Positions 14,101 through 23,985 of a stretch of 60,464 bases of DNA are shown piece by piece. The DNA is taken from assembly GCA_902779075.1 (NCBI GenBank), contig CACZAK010000013.1, positions 1 to 60,464 of the forward strand. The letters run 5' to 3'. Below the pieces are notes generated by a model. The model did not search any database, was not told where the DNA came from, and was given only the letters and a program-made list of their open reading frames with translations. This DNA is from an uncultured bacterium (GTDB taxonomy: Bacteria; Verrucomicrobiota; Kiritimatiellia; RFP12; UBA1067). Position 1 is the first letter of the stretch. Each line of letters opens with the position of its first letter. Both the position numbers and the translations under genes were made by a program.

Positions 14101-16824
14101 ATGTTGAAGGCACATTTGATTTGTTCAACCGCCGTAAGTGTGGCGGTGTTGTCCGGCAGTGTGGCCTGCGCGGCGGAATCTTTCCGTGCTTCGGCCGCTC
14201 CTGCGCCGATTGTGTTTGAAACTCCCGCTGAGAACGACCGCGGCGCGATGATACTCGGCAACGGTGAGCTGGGCGCTCTTGCGTGGGTTTCTTCGGACGG
14301 CACGCTGCACACCGTGCTGCAGCGTTCCGACACGTGGAACGAGGCCGCCCGCCACGTCAAGGTGGGCGCGATCGACTACGTCACCTCCATGAAGGTTGAC
14401 GCGGGGACGTACTGTCAGGAGCTGTCGCTTGCACACGGCGAGTTCAACGCCTCTTGGCGCAGCGGAGGACGCGAGGTGTCGGTACACTACCGCGTGCAGC
14501 ATGGCGACGAGCCGTTTGCCGTGTGCGACGTGAAGGGTACGCCGAAGGCCGAGGCGAAGGTGGTGAATTGGCGGCTCTATCCGGGAGGCGCCAAGGAGTT
14601 CGGGTGCAGTTGGAAGGAACTCGGCAACCAGTGCGATAGGATTCTGGTGGACGGCAAGCCGCTGCGGTACACCGTCTCGGCAGACAGGCTCGTGCCGGGC
14701 GGATGGTGTCATGTGAACCGCAACGTGACCGTGGCGGAAATGATGAAGGTGTACGACCGCTTTCAGGCGACTGGCGATTTGGGGCGGGAGGATATGCTTT
14801 CCAACCGCGTCTTCGGCGGCGTGACGAGGAAGGTGGTGGTGGTGAAAACAGCAAGCGTACAACAACAAGATGGCGACCGCAAGGTTCCACGGCAAGATGG
14901 CAACAATCTTGCTGTTGTACGCTTGTTGTCACCCGGCACATCCACACGAACGCTCTTCCTCACCGCAATCACGTGCTATCATCCGTGCAAGGACGAGGCG
15001 GAATGGCTGCGCCGCACGAACGAGCTGCTCGACCGCTACGGCTGTGCGCTCGACGCCGAGGCGGCGAAGCGTGCCGCGCACGAAGCGGCCTGGCGCGCAT
15101 TCTGGAACCGCAGCCACATCGCGGTCACGCCTGCGTCAGGGCGGTCGCCCCGCGCCCGTTTCGCTTTCCCCTACAACGCCAAGCTGCCCGTCTCGGTCGG
15201 GCGCGACAGCAAGGGCGAAACGAAGTTCACGGGTGTGCTCAAGGTTGCCCCCGCCTCGCGCATCGACAAGGACGGGCTCGTCCTCGTCGCGACGTTCAAC
15301 GCAAAGGACGTGCGCAGCAACCAACGCATCATCGACAACATCACGCCGGGCGGCACCGACGGGTCGCTCGTGGACATCCTCGGCGGCCGGCTTCGTCTGC
15401 TCGTCGCCCAAAAGGCCGTCTACGTGTCCGTGGCGGTGCGCGTATCCCCCGACGGCAAGGTGAAGATGTACCTTGACGGAAAGTTCCATACGGCTGATCT
15501 TGCCGACGCGTCTATCGCCGCGCCGACGACATGCGCCGCCGTGACGCGCGCGTGGGCCGCGCAGCGGTACACAACGGCCTGTGCCGGAACGGGCGCGTAC
15601 CCCATCCGCTTCAATGGCTCGATTTTCACCACCTCAGAGAACGGCGACCCCGACTACCGTCGCTGGGGCCACGGCTACTGGTGGCAGAACACGCGTCTGC
15701 CGTACTATCCCGTGTTCGCCGCCGGTGATCTGGAGGTACTGGAGCCGATGTGCAGAATGTATGCGGGGCTTCTTGACTTCAACGTGAAGCGCACGCGCAA
15801 GTATCTCGGACACGGCGGCGCGTACATTCCCGAATGCATCATGCCGTGGGGAGACCATTTCCCTTACGTCTATGGTGTGAAATATGAGTGGAAGGACCGT
15901 CCAGACAAGCTTCAGGACGGCGGCTGGCACAAGTACGAATGGGTGGGGCAGCTTGAGGTGTCGCTGATGCTTCTCGACTATCACGCCTACACGCAGGATG
16001 ACGTCTGGTTCAAGCAGAAGGCGCTTCCCGCGATACGCGAGTACGTGCGCTTCTTCGACGAACACTACAAGCTCGACGCGAAGGGCCGCTACAACATGAA
16101 CCCCGCGCAGGCCTTGGAGACGTGGTGGGACTGCACGAACCCGATGCCCGAAGTCGCCGGGCTCACACGCGTGACGGAGCGCCTTCTCGCGCTGCCGAAG
16201 GGCGTGTTGCCGGATGCGGACCGCGAGCTGTTCGCGAAGATTCGCGCCCGCATTCCCGATCTGCCCACGCGCACGCTCAAGAACGGCACAAAGGCGTACG
16301 CGCCGGCGGAAAGGTGTGCAAAGAAGAGCAACGTGGAGCATCCTGAGTTGTACTGCGTGTTCCCGTTCAGGCTCTGCTCCTTCGAAAAGCCGAACGCCGC
16401 GCTGGGCCGTGCCGCATTCGCCGCGCGTACGGACAGACATTATCAGGGCTGGAAGCAGGAAGAGCTCTTTGCGGCGTACCTCGGCATGGCCGACGAGGCG
16501 GCGGAGCATTTGGCGGACCGCGTTCTCCACAATTCTGCAAAGGGATTCCGCTGGCCCGCGTATTGGGGGCCGAACTTCGACTGGCGCCCTGACCAGTGCG
16601 CGGGCGGCAACATCCAGAACATCCTCCAGTCCATGCTCCTGCAGCACGAGGGCGACAAGATCTTCCTCCTGCCCGCGTGGCCGAAGGACTGGAACTGCGA
16701 TTTCAAGCTCCACGCGCCGAAAAACACCACAGTGGAAGGCCGTGTGGTAAACGGCGAACTGAAGGATCTTGTTGTCACGCCCGCCTCGCGCCGTGCGGAT
16801 GTTATCCGGGGCAAGGAGAACTGA
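14101..16824 (+). CDS. DUF5703/GH95-like glycoside hydrolase with LamG-type insert
   Basis: The 907-residue protein has a signal peptide (MLKAHLICSTAVSVAVLSG...ACAA). The N-terminal ILGNGELGALAWVSSDGTLH is typical of DUF5703/GH95-like beta-sandwich domains. Residues about 350-480 look like a LamG-type sandwich (LVATFNAKD, KMYLDGKFH), and the C-terminal half is an alpha-toroid (RWGHGYWWQNTRLPYYPV, NMNPAQALETWWDC, WRPDQCAGGNIQNILQSM). It is presumably an exported enzyme acting on host or plant glycans. A palindromic in-frame insertion sits at 14848-14929. The start at 14101 fits GGAG 10 bp upstream and the signal peptide. Confidence 0.75.
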   Translation: MLKAHLICSTAVSVAVLSGSVACAAESFRASAAPAPIVFETPAENDRGAMILGNGELGALAWVSSDGTLHTVLQRSDTWNEAARHVKVGAIDYVTSMKVDAGTYCQELSLAHGEFNASWRSGGREVSVHYRVQHGDEPFAVCDVKGTPKAEAKVVNWRLYPGGAKEFGCSWKELGNQCDRILVDGKPLRYTVSADRLVPGGWCHVNRNVTVAEMMKVYDRFQATGDLGREDMLSNRVFGGVTRKVVVVKTASVQQQDGDRKVPRQDGNNLAVVRLLSPGTSTRTLFLTAITCYHPCKDEAEWLRRTNELLDRYGCALDAEAAKRAAHEAAWRAFWNRSHIAVTPASGRSPRARFAFPYNAKLPVSVGRDSKGETKFTGVLKVAPASRIDKDGLVLVATFNAKDVRSNQRIIDNITPGGTDGSLVDILGGRLRLLVAQKAVYVSVAVRVSPDGKVKMYLDGKFHTADLADASIAAPTTCAAVTRAWAAQRYTTACAGTGAYPIRFNGSIFTTSENGDPDYRRWGHGYWWQNTRLPYYPVFAAGDLEVLEPMCRMYAGLLDFNVKRTRKYLGHGGAYIPECIMPWGDHFPYVYGVKYEWKDRPDKLQDGGWHKYEWVGQLEVSLMLLDYHAYTQDDVWFKQKALPAIREYVRFFDEHYKLDAKGRYNMNPAQALETWWDCTNPMPEVAGLTRVTERLLALPKGVLPDADRELFAKIRARIPDLPTRTLKNGTKAYAPAERCAKKSNVEHPELYCVFPFRLCSFEKPNAALGRAAFAARTDRHYQGWKQEELFAAYLGMADEAAEHLADRVLHNSAKGFRWPAYWGPNFDWRPDQCAGGNIQNILQSMLLQHEGDKIFLLPAWPKDWNCDFKLHAPKNTTVEGRVVNGELKDLVVTPASRRADVIRGKEN
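14848..14929. repeat. 82-bp palindromic in-frame insertion inside a coding sequence
   Basis: Arms 14848-14871 and 14906-14929 are 24-bp inverted repeats with two mismatches (core AAGCGTACAACA / TGTTGTACGCTT). The element reads through without stop, adding a stretch ASVQQQDGDRK...NNLAVVRLL between two beta-strands (KVVVVK and RTLFLTAIT). It looks like a mobile palindrome tolerated in frame, as known for Rickettsia palindromic elements. Confidence 0.65.
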
Positions 16825-16874
16825 CAATGAGAACTGGCCAAGTCAATTTCACAACAAAACAGAAAGGGAAAACC

Positions 16875-19796
16875 ATGCAGGTTACCATCAAAAATCATTC
16901 GCTTCGGACACTGGTCCTTGGAGCGACCGTGGGGGTCGTCGCTTGGGCGCAGGCGGCGGAGAGTAACTGGTTCAATGTGTCCTTCGATGGCTACACGCAA
17001 GGACAACAGCTTACCGCCGCCGGCGCGACCGGCGGCACGTGGCAGTCGCCCATTCCGAACCTCGCCACCAACGTGAACGACGGCGCGCGCAACGGCATCG
17101 CCGTCTCTGCCGGCATGGGCGAAGAACTTGCCTTCGTGCCAGACACGCCAGACGGAAAGGACATCGAGCGCATTGACTTCGGCCTCTGCGCCGAATCGCT
17201 GGGGCCGTTTCCGTATCCAGACTTCGACGGTGCAGCGGGACTATCCCCGGCAAAGGAAGAGGACGGCGCGGCGGTGTACTACGGTTTCACGACCAACGGC
17301 TGGATTCGCCTGACCGGTGAGGGCGTTGCGCCGGTGGACGGCGAGTGGGTCGACGGGCGCATCGAATTGCGCACCGTTGACGGTATTCGCCTCGTAAGCT
17401 ATCTCGTCAAAAACGGCGGCGGTAATTATGTTCGGCTTGCCGACGCCTCCGGCACCTCGTGGTTCCGCACCTCCGCGCCGAGGGTCGAGGGCGGCGTCGC
17501 GTCGATCTCGTTCACGGGTACCGGACGCTTCTCCGACTTCGGCGGCAGGGAGGACGACGGCGAGGCGATGCGCGTGTTCCACTGGGCGGGCGGCGCGGAA
17601 GGCGACTGGAGCGATCCCGCGAACTGGACGACCAACGGCGTGGCGGCGGGGACTGTCCCCGGTGCGGCGGGCGACATCGCGATCGTCGACGGCGCGGCGA
17701 CGCTCGCGAATGGGACCGAGAGCGGCACGGTCAACAACCTCACCGTCGGATTTGACGCGAACGGCGCGGCGTCGCTCATGGGCGGCAGCCTCGAGACGTC
17801 CATCGCGCTCGACACGACGCGTCCGCGCGCAGGGCGTCCGCTCGCGGCGGAAATCGGCACGTTCCTCGGCTTGACGCCGGACTACACGTTCACGTGGCGG
17901 CGCGGTTCGACTGCGAAGGCGTACGAGACGGCGGCGGTCGGCAGCGCGGCGTCCTTCACGCCCACGACGGCGGACTATGAGCACTGGTTCAAGTTCACTG
18001 CGCGCGACGGGAACGGTACGACGCTCCTGGAGCAGGAGTTCTTCTTCTCGAAACTGCCCGTTTTCTACATGACGACGGACGACGGGCAGACGCCGAGCGC
18101 GAATAAGGAGAAGCACGATGGACAGGTCCTGGTGCAGGGCAACGATGAGTGGAAGTCGCTCTACAACGGCAAGATGACGATCAATGTGCGCGGCAACTCC
18201 ACGAAGAGCTACCCGAAGAAGCCGTGGAAGCTCAAGCTCGACAAGAAGACCGAGATGTTCGGCATTCCGAAGTCGAAGCACTGGGTGCTGCTTGCGAACT
18301 ACAACGACCAGTCCATGATGCGCAACAAGCTCGCCGGTGACTTCGCGAACGACATCGGCTCGCTCGGCATGAAGTCGACGTGGGTCGAGTGCGTCCTCAA
18401 CGGAGCCTGGCAGGGCACGTATCAGTTCGGCGAGCAGATCCGCGTGGCCAAGGAGCGCGTGAACGTGCACGACTGGGAAGGGGACGCGGGAGACATCGCG
18501 GAGGCGTTTGTGAAGGCTCAAAAGACGGCAGGACACATCCTCACGGGCGACCAGGAGGACGAACTCGCCACGCAGCTGGAGCAGAACTTCGCGTGGGTGA
18601 CGACGGACACCTTCTCGTATCTCGACAAGACGAACAACGTCACGCTCACCGGCCAGCCGTCCGTGCTCCTCAAGAAGTTCACGAACGACATCTCGGGCGG
18701 TTATCTCTTCGAGTTCTCGGAAGAGTACGACGAGGTGTCGAAGTTCATCACGTCGTCCGGCGTGCTGGGCGTCAGGACGATGATGAAGTCGCCGGAGTAC
18801 CTCTACACCAACACCGACATGTTCAACTACTGCCAGGACTACCTGAAGAAGTACTGGGACGCCTGTACGTCGTGGGACGGCTACAACGCGGGCGAGGACA
18901 AGTGGATCGGCGACTACTGCGACTACGAGTCGATGGTGAACTACTGGCTTGTGATGGAGATGTTCGGCAACAACGACGCGGTGAAGAAGAGCCGCTACGC
19001 CTACAAGGAGCAGGGGCATAAGCTCGTGTTCGGTCCGGTGTGGGACTTCGACTGGGGCGTGGGGAGCCTGCGCGTCTCCAGCAACGGGACGGGCTGGAAG
19101 TGCCAGGAGGCGGACGGCAAGACGGCGTACTCCTTCTTCAAGGACTGGGCGGACAGCCCCGAGTTCTGCACGCGCCTCCACACGCGCTACTGGCAGGTGC
19201 GCGACCGCTTCGCCGCCTGCATGGCGGACGGCGGCCTCATCGACCAGTACACCAACTTCATCTACGAGGCGTGCCTCGCTAACTCCGCGAAGTGGGATGA
19301 CAAGAACAACGGCTGGAACGTCTACAACTCCAGCGCGTTCGGGAAGGACGTCGCCCGCCTCAAGAGCTATCTCACGCAGCGCCTCGCCTGGCTCGACCTG
19401 CAGTTCGCGGACGTGCCCACGCTCATGGCGAGCGTGAAGCAAAGTTCATCCAATCACCCGTACACGGCCGACGCGACGACGCTGCCTGTGGCATTTGAGA
19501 ATCTGAGTGGTACGCTGCCAAAGGGACGGCGGTTGCGTGTGCGCTTTACCGTTGGCGGATCGACTGCGACGACGGTCTCGTGTTTCGTGAACGGCATTCG
19601 CGTGGTTCAGAAACAGTCGCTTGACGGCAGCCGGGTGTTCAGCGCGGCGATACCGTCCGCAGCCTTTACGGCGGCGCAGGGAGAGCCGAACTGCGTGTCG
19701 TTCATCGCCTACGATTCGTCGGGCAACGTCGTCGCGCGCAACTACGCGCTTGTCACGCAAAGTCCCTCGGAATCGACGACGATCATCTTCCGCTAA
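16875..19796 (+). CDS. Secreted CotH-kinase family protein
   Basis: The 973-residue protein has a signal peptide (LRTLVLGATVGVVAWAQAAES), an N-terminal beta-sandwich with LamG-like features, and a CotH-type kinase domain from about residue 390: NVRGNSTKSYPKKPWKLKLD, GIPKSKHWVLLANYNDQSMM, TYQFGEQIRVAKERV, then catalytic-loop-like LVFGPVWDFDWGVGS near 720. CotH kinases phosphorylate secreted proteins. A C-terminal Ig-like domain follows. ATG 16875 is preferred for the signal peptide; ATG 16827, with GGAG 8 bp upstream, would add 16 residues. Confidence 0.75.
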   Translation: MQVTIKNHSLRTLVLGATVGVVAWAQAAESNWFNVSFDGYTQGQQLTAAGATGGTWQSPIPNLATNVNDGARNGIAVSAGMGEELAFVPDTPDGKDIERIDFGLCAESLGPFPYPDFDGAAGLSPAKEEDGAAVYYGFTTNGWIRLTGEGVAPVDGEWVDGRIELRTVDGIRLVSYLVKNGGGNYVRLADASGTSWFRTSAPRVEGGVASISFTGTGRFSDFGGREDDGEAMRVFHWAGGAEGDWSDPANWTTNGVAAGTVPGAAGDIAIVDGAATLANGTESGTVNNLTVGFDANGAASLMGGSLETSIALDTTRPRAGRPLAAEIGTFLGLTPDYTFTWRRGSTAKAYETAAVGSAASFTPTTADYEHWFKFTARDGNGTTLLEQEFFFSKLPVFYMTTDDGQTPSANKEKHDGQVLVQGNDEWKSLYNGKMTINVRGNSTKSYPKKPWKLKLDKKTEMFGIPKSKHWVLLANYNDQSMMRNKLAGDFANDIGSLGMKSTWVECVLNGAWQGTYQFGEQIRVAKERVNVHDWEGDAGDIAEAFVKAQKTAGHILTGDQEDELATQLEQNFAWVTTDTFSYLDKTNNVTLTGQPSVLLKKFTNDISGGYLFEFSEEYDEVSKFITSSGVLGVRTMMKSPEYLYTNTDMFNYCQDYLKKYWDACTSWDGYNAGEDKWIGDYCDYESMVNYWLVMEMFGNNDAVKKSRYAYKEQGHKLVFGPVWDFDWGVGSLRVSSNGTGWKCQEADGKTAYSFFKDWADSPEFCTRLHTRYWQVRDRFAACMADGGLIDQYTNFIYEACLANSAKWDDKNNGWNVYNSSAFGKDVARLKSYLTQRLAWLDLQFADVPTLMASVKQSSSNHPYTADATTLPVAFENLSGTLPKGRRLRVRFTVGGSTATTVSCFVNGIRVVQKQSLDGSRVFSAAIPSAAFTAAQGEPNCVSFIAYDSSGNVVARNYALVTQSPSESTTIIFR

Positions 19797-19855
19797 GTGA
19801 TGTGTGTACGCAGCGAATGAACGCCTCATAAAGAAAATTGAAGGAGAAAATAAAC

Positions 19856-22441
19856 ATGGCAAAAATGAGCCTGCTGAAGGGAATGGGTGTGGCGTGTGTC
19901 GCGTTTGCGGCGCTCGCGTCGTTTGGCGCGGTGGAGAGAGCAACGCCTGAAGCGCTTGCACACAGATGGAGTTTCACCGAGAACGTGAAAGATTCCGTGA
20001 CGGGCGTGGAGGCGACGAGCGTCGGCAAGGCGAACCTTTCCGCGACGGCACTTCTTCTGCCCGGCGGTGCGCACGAAGCGGGGCATCTCGACCTTGGAAG
20101 GAACATCCTGCCGGCGGACGGTTCCGACGTCACGATCGAGATGTGGGCGACGCTCCGGTCCGTCCATTTCTGGGCGCGCATCTTCGACTACGGCTCGGAC
20201 GACAAGAACTACTTCACGATGGCGTGGAGCGAATCCGCGAAGCCCGGCACGGACAGCATCGAGATGTGCTGTGGCGGAACGAAGCATTCCGCTTTCAAGA
20301 TGTTGTGTCCGTACACGGTCGGGACGCCGTGCCACATCTCCGTGACGCTCGTGAACAACGGGAACGGCTCCACGACGATGCGCGCGATGCGCCGCAACGC
20401 GCAGACCGGCAAGATCGAACGCGAGCACCGGCAGGTGTACAGCGGCTGGACGCTGGCGTCCCTTGTCAATCCGCGATTCCTCCTCGGCGGCTCGCAGTAC
20501 GCATGCGACGGCGACGCGGGCGCGGACTACGACGAAGTGCGCGTGTGGAAGTGCGCGCTCACGGACGAGCAGCTTGCCGCGAACGTCCAGGCCGGGCCGG
20601 ACGCGCTGCCCGCGAAGGTGTCGGTTTCGACGGATCGCGCCTTGAAGCCGATTCCCGCGTTCATCTTCGGGCAGAACATCGAGCATACGCGTTCGGCGCT
20701 CCAGGGCGGACTCTCCGCGCAGCTTGTCCGGAACCGCAAGTTCGCCGGGAAACCCTCGCGCGCCGGCGTCGCGATGCTGTGGGAACCATACGGCTCCCAG
20801 AAGGCGTTCTACCATCAGGCACAGGGGTTGAGCGTGACGCGCCACGCGGCACGCAGCCGGATGCCGCGCGGGAACGAGCGCGGATCGCAGGTGATTGGAT
20901 GCCTCGACGAAAACGGCGAGGCGGGAATCCGCCAGGGCGGAATCGGACTTCGCGGCGGCGTTGCGCATAATTTCAGGGCGGTGGTGGGTACGCTCCAACC
21001 CGTCGACACGCCCATCGTGCTGCGCGTCAAGTCGGGCAAGAAGATTCTTGCGGAACGCGCATTCACGGTGAACACGAAGGGTCGGGGCGACTGGAAGCGC
21101 ATCGCGTTCGACTTCACGGTGGAGAAGGACGTCACGGCGGAGATTTCCATCGGCGTGAAAGGGAGGAAGTACGCCGTCGTCGGCGCGGTCTCGGTGATGC
21201 CGGCGGACAACTTCCGCGGGATGCGCGCGGACGTGATCGAGCACCTGCGCGAAATCGGCACGTCCATCGTCCGCTGGCCGGGCGGCAACTTCGCGGGCGA
21301 GTACCGTTGGCGTGACGGGCTCATCCCCGATCCCGACGAGCGCGCGCCGCTCCAGAGCTACACGGAGATCGAGTCCCAGCCGCATGGTCTCGGCTACGAC
21401 CAGAACGACATCGGCATGGAGGACATCCTTGCGCTCTGCGAGCGGATCGGCGCGCGGCCGTTCTTCACGCTCAACGCGGCGTGGGAGAGTCCGCAGGACT
21501 CCGCCGACTGGGTGAAGGCGTGCAAGGGCCGCGTGAAGCTGTGGTCGCTCGGTAACGAGATGGGCTACGGGCACATGGAGGGACCCAAGGGCGCGAAGGG
21601 CTATACGGACATGGTGCGTCCGCACGCCGAGACGATGCTCAAGGTCGATCCCACGCTCGCGATTACGGCGTCGGGTCCGTACCCGGGCGGCGGGGAAGAC
21701 TGGATCAAGAACAGCGCACTGGCGCTCAACGCCGTCGCGCCCGTGATCTCCTACCACCGCTACGACGCATGGGACGGCTGCCTGTTCGACTACACGACGC
21801 CCGAGAGTACGGCGAAGCTGTTCGACGTCGTGTCGAAGAGCGCGGAACGAGCCGAGGCGGCGCTGACGAACTTCCGTTCGCGCCTTCCCTGGAACGTCGG
21901 CATCTCCTACGACGAATGGAACATCTGGTACATGTGGTACCGCAAGGAGGCGATCGTCGAGGGCCTCTACGCCGCGAAGATGCTCACCCAGATGATGCGC
22001 AACTGGGAGGCATGGGGACTCCGGTACGTCTGCTACTTCCAGCCGATCAACGAGCAGGCGATCACGGTGAGCCCGTTCGAGAGCCACCTCACGTCGATCG
22101 GCGAGGCGATGCGCCTCTGGAAGGGGCATGTGGGCGGCGTGCCCGCGCCGATGGCGGAAGCGACAAGCGCTTCCACACCCGAAAATGCGTTCGCCACGGA
22201 CCATCCCGACGGCACGCGCTACGTGACGTTCTACAACTTCTCGACCGTGAAGCCCTGCACGTTCCGCATCCCCACGGGCGGACGCGGCATGATCGTCGCG
22301 GAGGAGACGCTCGTTCCGAACGGTCTCGAATCCGGATGCCGCTTCGCGCGCAGGCCTGGTGTGGGCAAGGTGGTGGGTGGGTTCTACGAGCTGACGCTCG
22401 GCCCCGCCGGCCTTGCGAGCGTGAGGCTTGGTAAGCATTGA
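19856..22441 (+). CDS. Secreted LamG-GH51-type alpha-L-arabinofuranosidase
   Basis: The 861-residue protein has a signal peptide (MSLLKGMGVACVAFAALASFGA), an N-terminal LamG domain (HRWSFTENVKDS, DVTIEMWATL, NYFTMAW) and a GH51-like catalytic part: FIFGQNIEHT, RWPGGNFAGEYRWRDGL, acid/base KLWSLGNEMGYG, and nucleophile segment ISYDEWNIWYMW. GH51 enzymes release arabinofuranose from arabinan or arabinoxylan. The start at 19856 has AAGGAG upstream. With the neighbouring DUF5703 enzyme it points to exported plant-polysaccharide breakdown. Confidence 0.85.
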   Translation: MAKMSLLKGMGVACVAFAALASFGAVERATPEALAHRWSFTENVKDSVTGVEATSVGKANLSATALLLPGGAHEAGHLDLGRNILPADGSDVTIEMWATLRSVHFWARIFDYGSDDKNYFTMAWSESAKPGTDSIEMCCGGTKHSAFKMLCPYTVGTPCHISVTLVNNGNGSTTMRAMRRNAQTGKIEREHRQVYSGWTLASLVNPRFLLGGSQYACDGDAGADYDEVRVWKCALTDEQLAANVQAGPDALPAKVSVSTDRALKPIPAFIFGQNIEHTRSALQGGLSAQLVRNRKFAGKPSRAGVAMLWEPYGSQKAFYHQAQGLSVTRHAARSRMPRGNERGSQVIGCLDENGEAGIRQGGIGLRGGVAHNFRAVVGTLQPVDTPIVLRVKSGKKILAERAFTVNTKGRGDWKRIAFDFTVEKDVTAEISIGVKGRKYAVVGAVSVMPADNFRGMRADVIEHLREIGTSIVRWPGGNFAGEYRWRDGLIPDPDERAPLQSYTEIESQPHGLGYDQNDIGMEDILALCERIGARPFFTLNAAWESPQDSADWVKACKGRVKLWSLGNEMGYGHMEGPKGAKGYTDMVRPHAETMLKVDPTLAITASGPYPGGGEDWIKNSALALNAVAPVISYHRYDAWDGCLFDYTTPESTAKLFDVVSKSAERAEAALTNFRSRLPWNVGISYDEWNIWYMWYRKEAIVEGLYAAKMLTQMMRNWEAWGLRYVCYFQPINEQAITVSPFESHLTSIGEAMRLWKGHVGGVPAPMAEATSASTPENAFATDHPDGTRYVTFYNFSTVKPCTFRIPTGGRGMIVAEETLVPNGLESGCRFARRPGVGKVVGGFYELTLGPAGLASVRLGKH

Positions 22442-22475
22442 TTTGCGTAAGCGCTTTTTATCCTTTAAACGATTG

Positions 22476-22504
22476 TTGCCGTCGTAGTCCGAATATGATA
22501 AACT
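22476..22504 (+). promoter_or_regulatory. Promoter upstream of the small CxxC protein and fatty-acid-type genes
   Basis: TTGCCG (22476-22481) and TAAACT (22499-22504) are 17 bp apart, 35 bp before ATG 22540, which has AGGAG. It probably drives the four genes to 25126. Confidence 0.55.
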
Positions 22505-22539
22505 AACAACATCCAAAAACCTAACAGGAGTTCATCAAA

Positions 22540-22884
22540 ATGATTACAAAACGTGGTTTCATCTGCCTTGCAGCTGGTATGCTAGCGGCATCGCTGTTCG
22601 CGGGGCATCACCATCGACATTTTCCGCACGGAACGCCGCCCGGTGCCTACTGGTGCCCTAAGTGCGATGGCGATGGCTACAACTGGACGTGGTACGGCTG
22701 GAAGAAGACCTGTGGCGTCTGTGATGGTCGTGGCTGGCTCGTGAAGCGCCTTCCGCCGCCGCCAGTGGTGAAGCCGCCCCATCATGGCAAGCCTCATGTT
22801 GCGCCGAAGCCTGTGCCGAGACCTGCACCGAAGCCCGCGCCGCATGGCAAGATGCCTCCGCCGAAGGTTGCTCCGCGTCGTTAA
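22540..22884 (+). CDS. Small secreted protein with paired CxxC motifs and a Pro-rich tail
   Basis: The 114-residue protein has a signal peptide (ICLAAGMLAASLFAG), a histidine cluster (HHHRH), two CxxC motifs in YWCPKCDGDGYNW and CGVCDGRGWL that resemble the DnaJ zinc-binding CxxCxGxG repeats, and a Pro/Lys-rich tail. It likely binds zinc outside the cytoplasm. Its stop is followed immediately by the GTG of the ketosynthase gene, so they are cotranscribed. Confidence 0.65.
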   Translation: MITKRGFICLAAGMLAASLFAGHHHRHFPHGTPPGAYWCPKCDGDGYNWTWYGWKKTCGVCDGRGWLVKRLPPPPVVKPPHHGKPHVAPKPVPRPAPKPAPHGKMPPPKVAPRR

Positions 22885-23985
22885 GTGTCGGAACGCATTT
22901 ACCTCACGCACTTAGCGTGCGCGTGCGCCCTCGGGCGCACGAATGACGAAATCCTCGCAAACGTGCATTCCCGCACGTCTGCGGGGATGGTTTCTCTTGT
23001 CGACGACGTTCCGGGGCGGGAGATACTCTTTGGCCTGGTGCCAGGCGAGTTGCCGTGTATAGACGAACCTGAATTCGACATGCGCGCAAATCGTTTGCTT
23101 CTGCACGCCGTGCAGAACATGCGTGCTGAGCTGGAGTCATTCGTTGCGCGACATGGCGCGCAGCGTGTTGCAGTTGTGCTGGGGGCGTCAAACACGGGTA
23201 TCGACGAAGCGCAACGCTACGTTGGCAAGTGGCTGGACGATGGGACCAAGCCTAAAGCCATGTGGTTCTCGCAGATTGAGCTTGGGACGCCTGCCGACTA
23301 TCTGCGGAGGGTGCTGGGTGTGAAGGGACCGGCGTATGTTGTATCCACTGCATGTAGCTCAAGCGCAAAGGCGTTCGCTTCCGCGCGCCGCCTGATCGCG
23401 GCTGGCGTAGTGGATGCGGCCATTGTGGGGGGCGTTGACGGACGTTGCCGATTTGCGATGAACGGTTTCAATGCTCTTGGCGCGTTGTCGCAGGGGCTGT
23501 GTTGTCCACTTGCGCCGGACCGCGACGGCATCAATCTGGGTGAAGGAGTTGCGTTGTTCACGATGGAGAAGGCCGCGATGGGGTCGGCGGTCTATTTCGC
23601 GGGGGCGGGTGAGACGAGCGACGCATATCACGCAACGGCACCCGATCCAGAGGGACTCGGTGCGGAGGCAGCTATGCGCGCAGCACTTGCCGACGCTGCG
23701 CTTGATCCCTCGGACATCGGATACATTAACCTGCACGGCACCGGCACGCAGGCGAACGATGCGATGGAGATGAGGGCCGTTAGGCGCGTGTTTGGCGAGG
23801 GATTTTCCGCATACGAATCCACGAAGCCGTACACGGGACACTGTCTGGGTGCGGCGGGCGCAGTGGAGGCCGCGATATGCTGGTTGAAGCTGCGGGCAGG
23901 TGACGTTGCTGGCGCCGCACTCTCAAATTCCTTTGCTTTCGGTGGTTCAAACGCGAGCGTTGTCCTTGCACGGGAGGGCACATGA
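22885..23985 (+). CDS. Beta-ketoacyl-ACP synthase (FabF/ApeO-like)
   Basis: The 366-residue protein has the thiolase-fold ketosynthase active site: Cys in VVSTACSSSAKAFASARR, His in NLHGTGTQANDAMEM and His in TKPYTGHCLGAAGAVE, plus NSFAFGGSNAS at the C-terminus. It is shorter than FabF (about 410). Start is GTG directly after the preceding stop. The order ketosynthase, dehydratase, ketoreductase equals apeO-apeP-apeQ of aryl polyene clusters, which make carotenoid-like outer-membrane pigments; other ape genes are absent here. Confidence 0.8.
   Translation: MSERIYLTHLACACALGRTNDEILANVHSRTSAGMVSLVDDVPGREILFGLVPGELPCIDEPEFDMRANRLLLHAVQNMRAELESFVARHGAQRVAVVLGASNTGIDEAQRYVGKWLDDGTKPKAMWFSQIELGTPADYLRRVLGVKGPAYVVSTACSSSAKAFASARRLIAAGVVDAAIVGGVDGRCRFAMNGFNALGALSQGLCCPLAPDRDGINLGEGVALFTMEKAAMGSAVYFAGAGETSDAYHATAPDPEGLGAEAAMRAALADAALDPSDIGYINLHGTGTQANDAMEMRAVRRVFGEGFSAYESTKPYTGHCLGAAGAVEAAICWLKLRAGDVAGAALSNSFAFGGSNASVVLAREGT

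Noticed and set aside
17241..19442. Long minus-strand frame opposite the CotH gene
   Set aside because: It is a shadow of a high-GC coding region; it has no signal, motif or ribosome site, and the plus strand gene is convincing.
19826..22516. 896-codon minus-strand frame opposite the GH51 gene
   Set aside because: Arg/His/Leu-rich shadow translation with no domain; the plus strand encodes a clear arabinofuranosidase.
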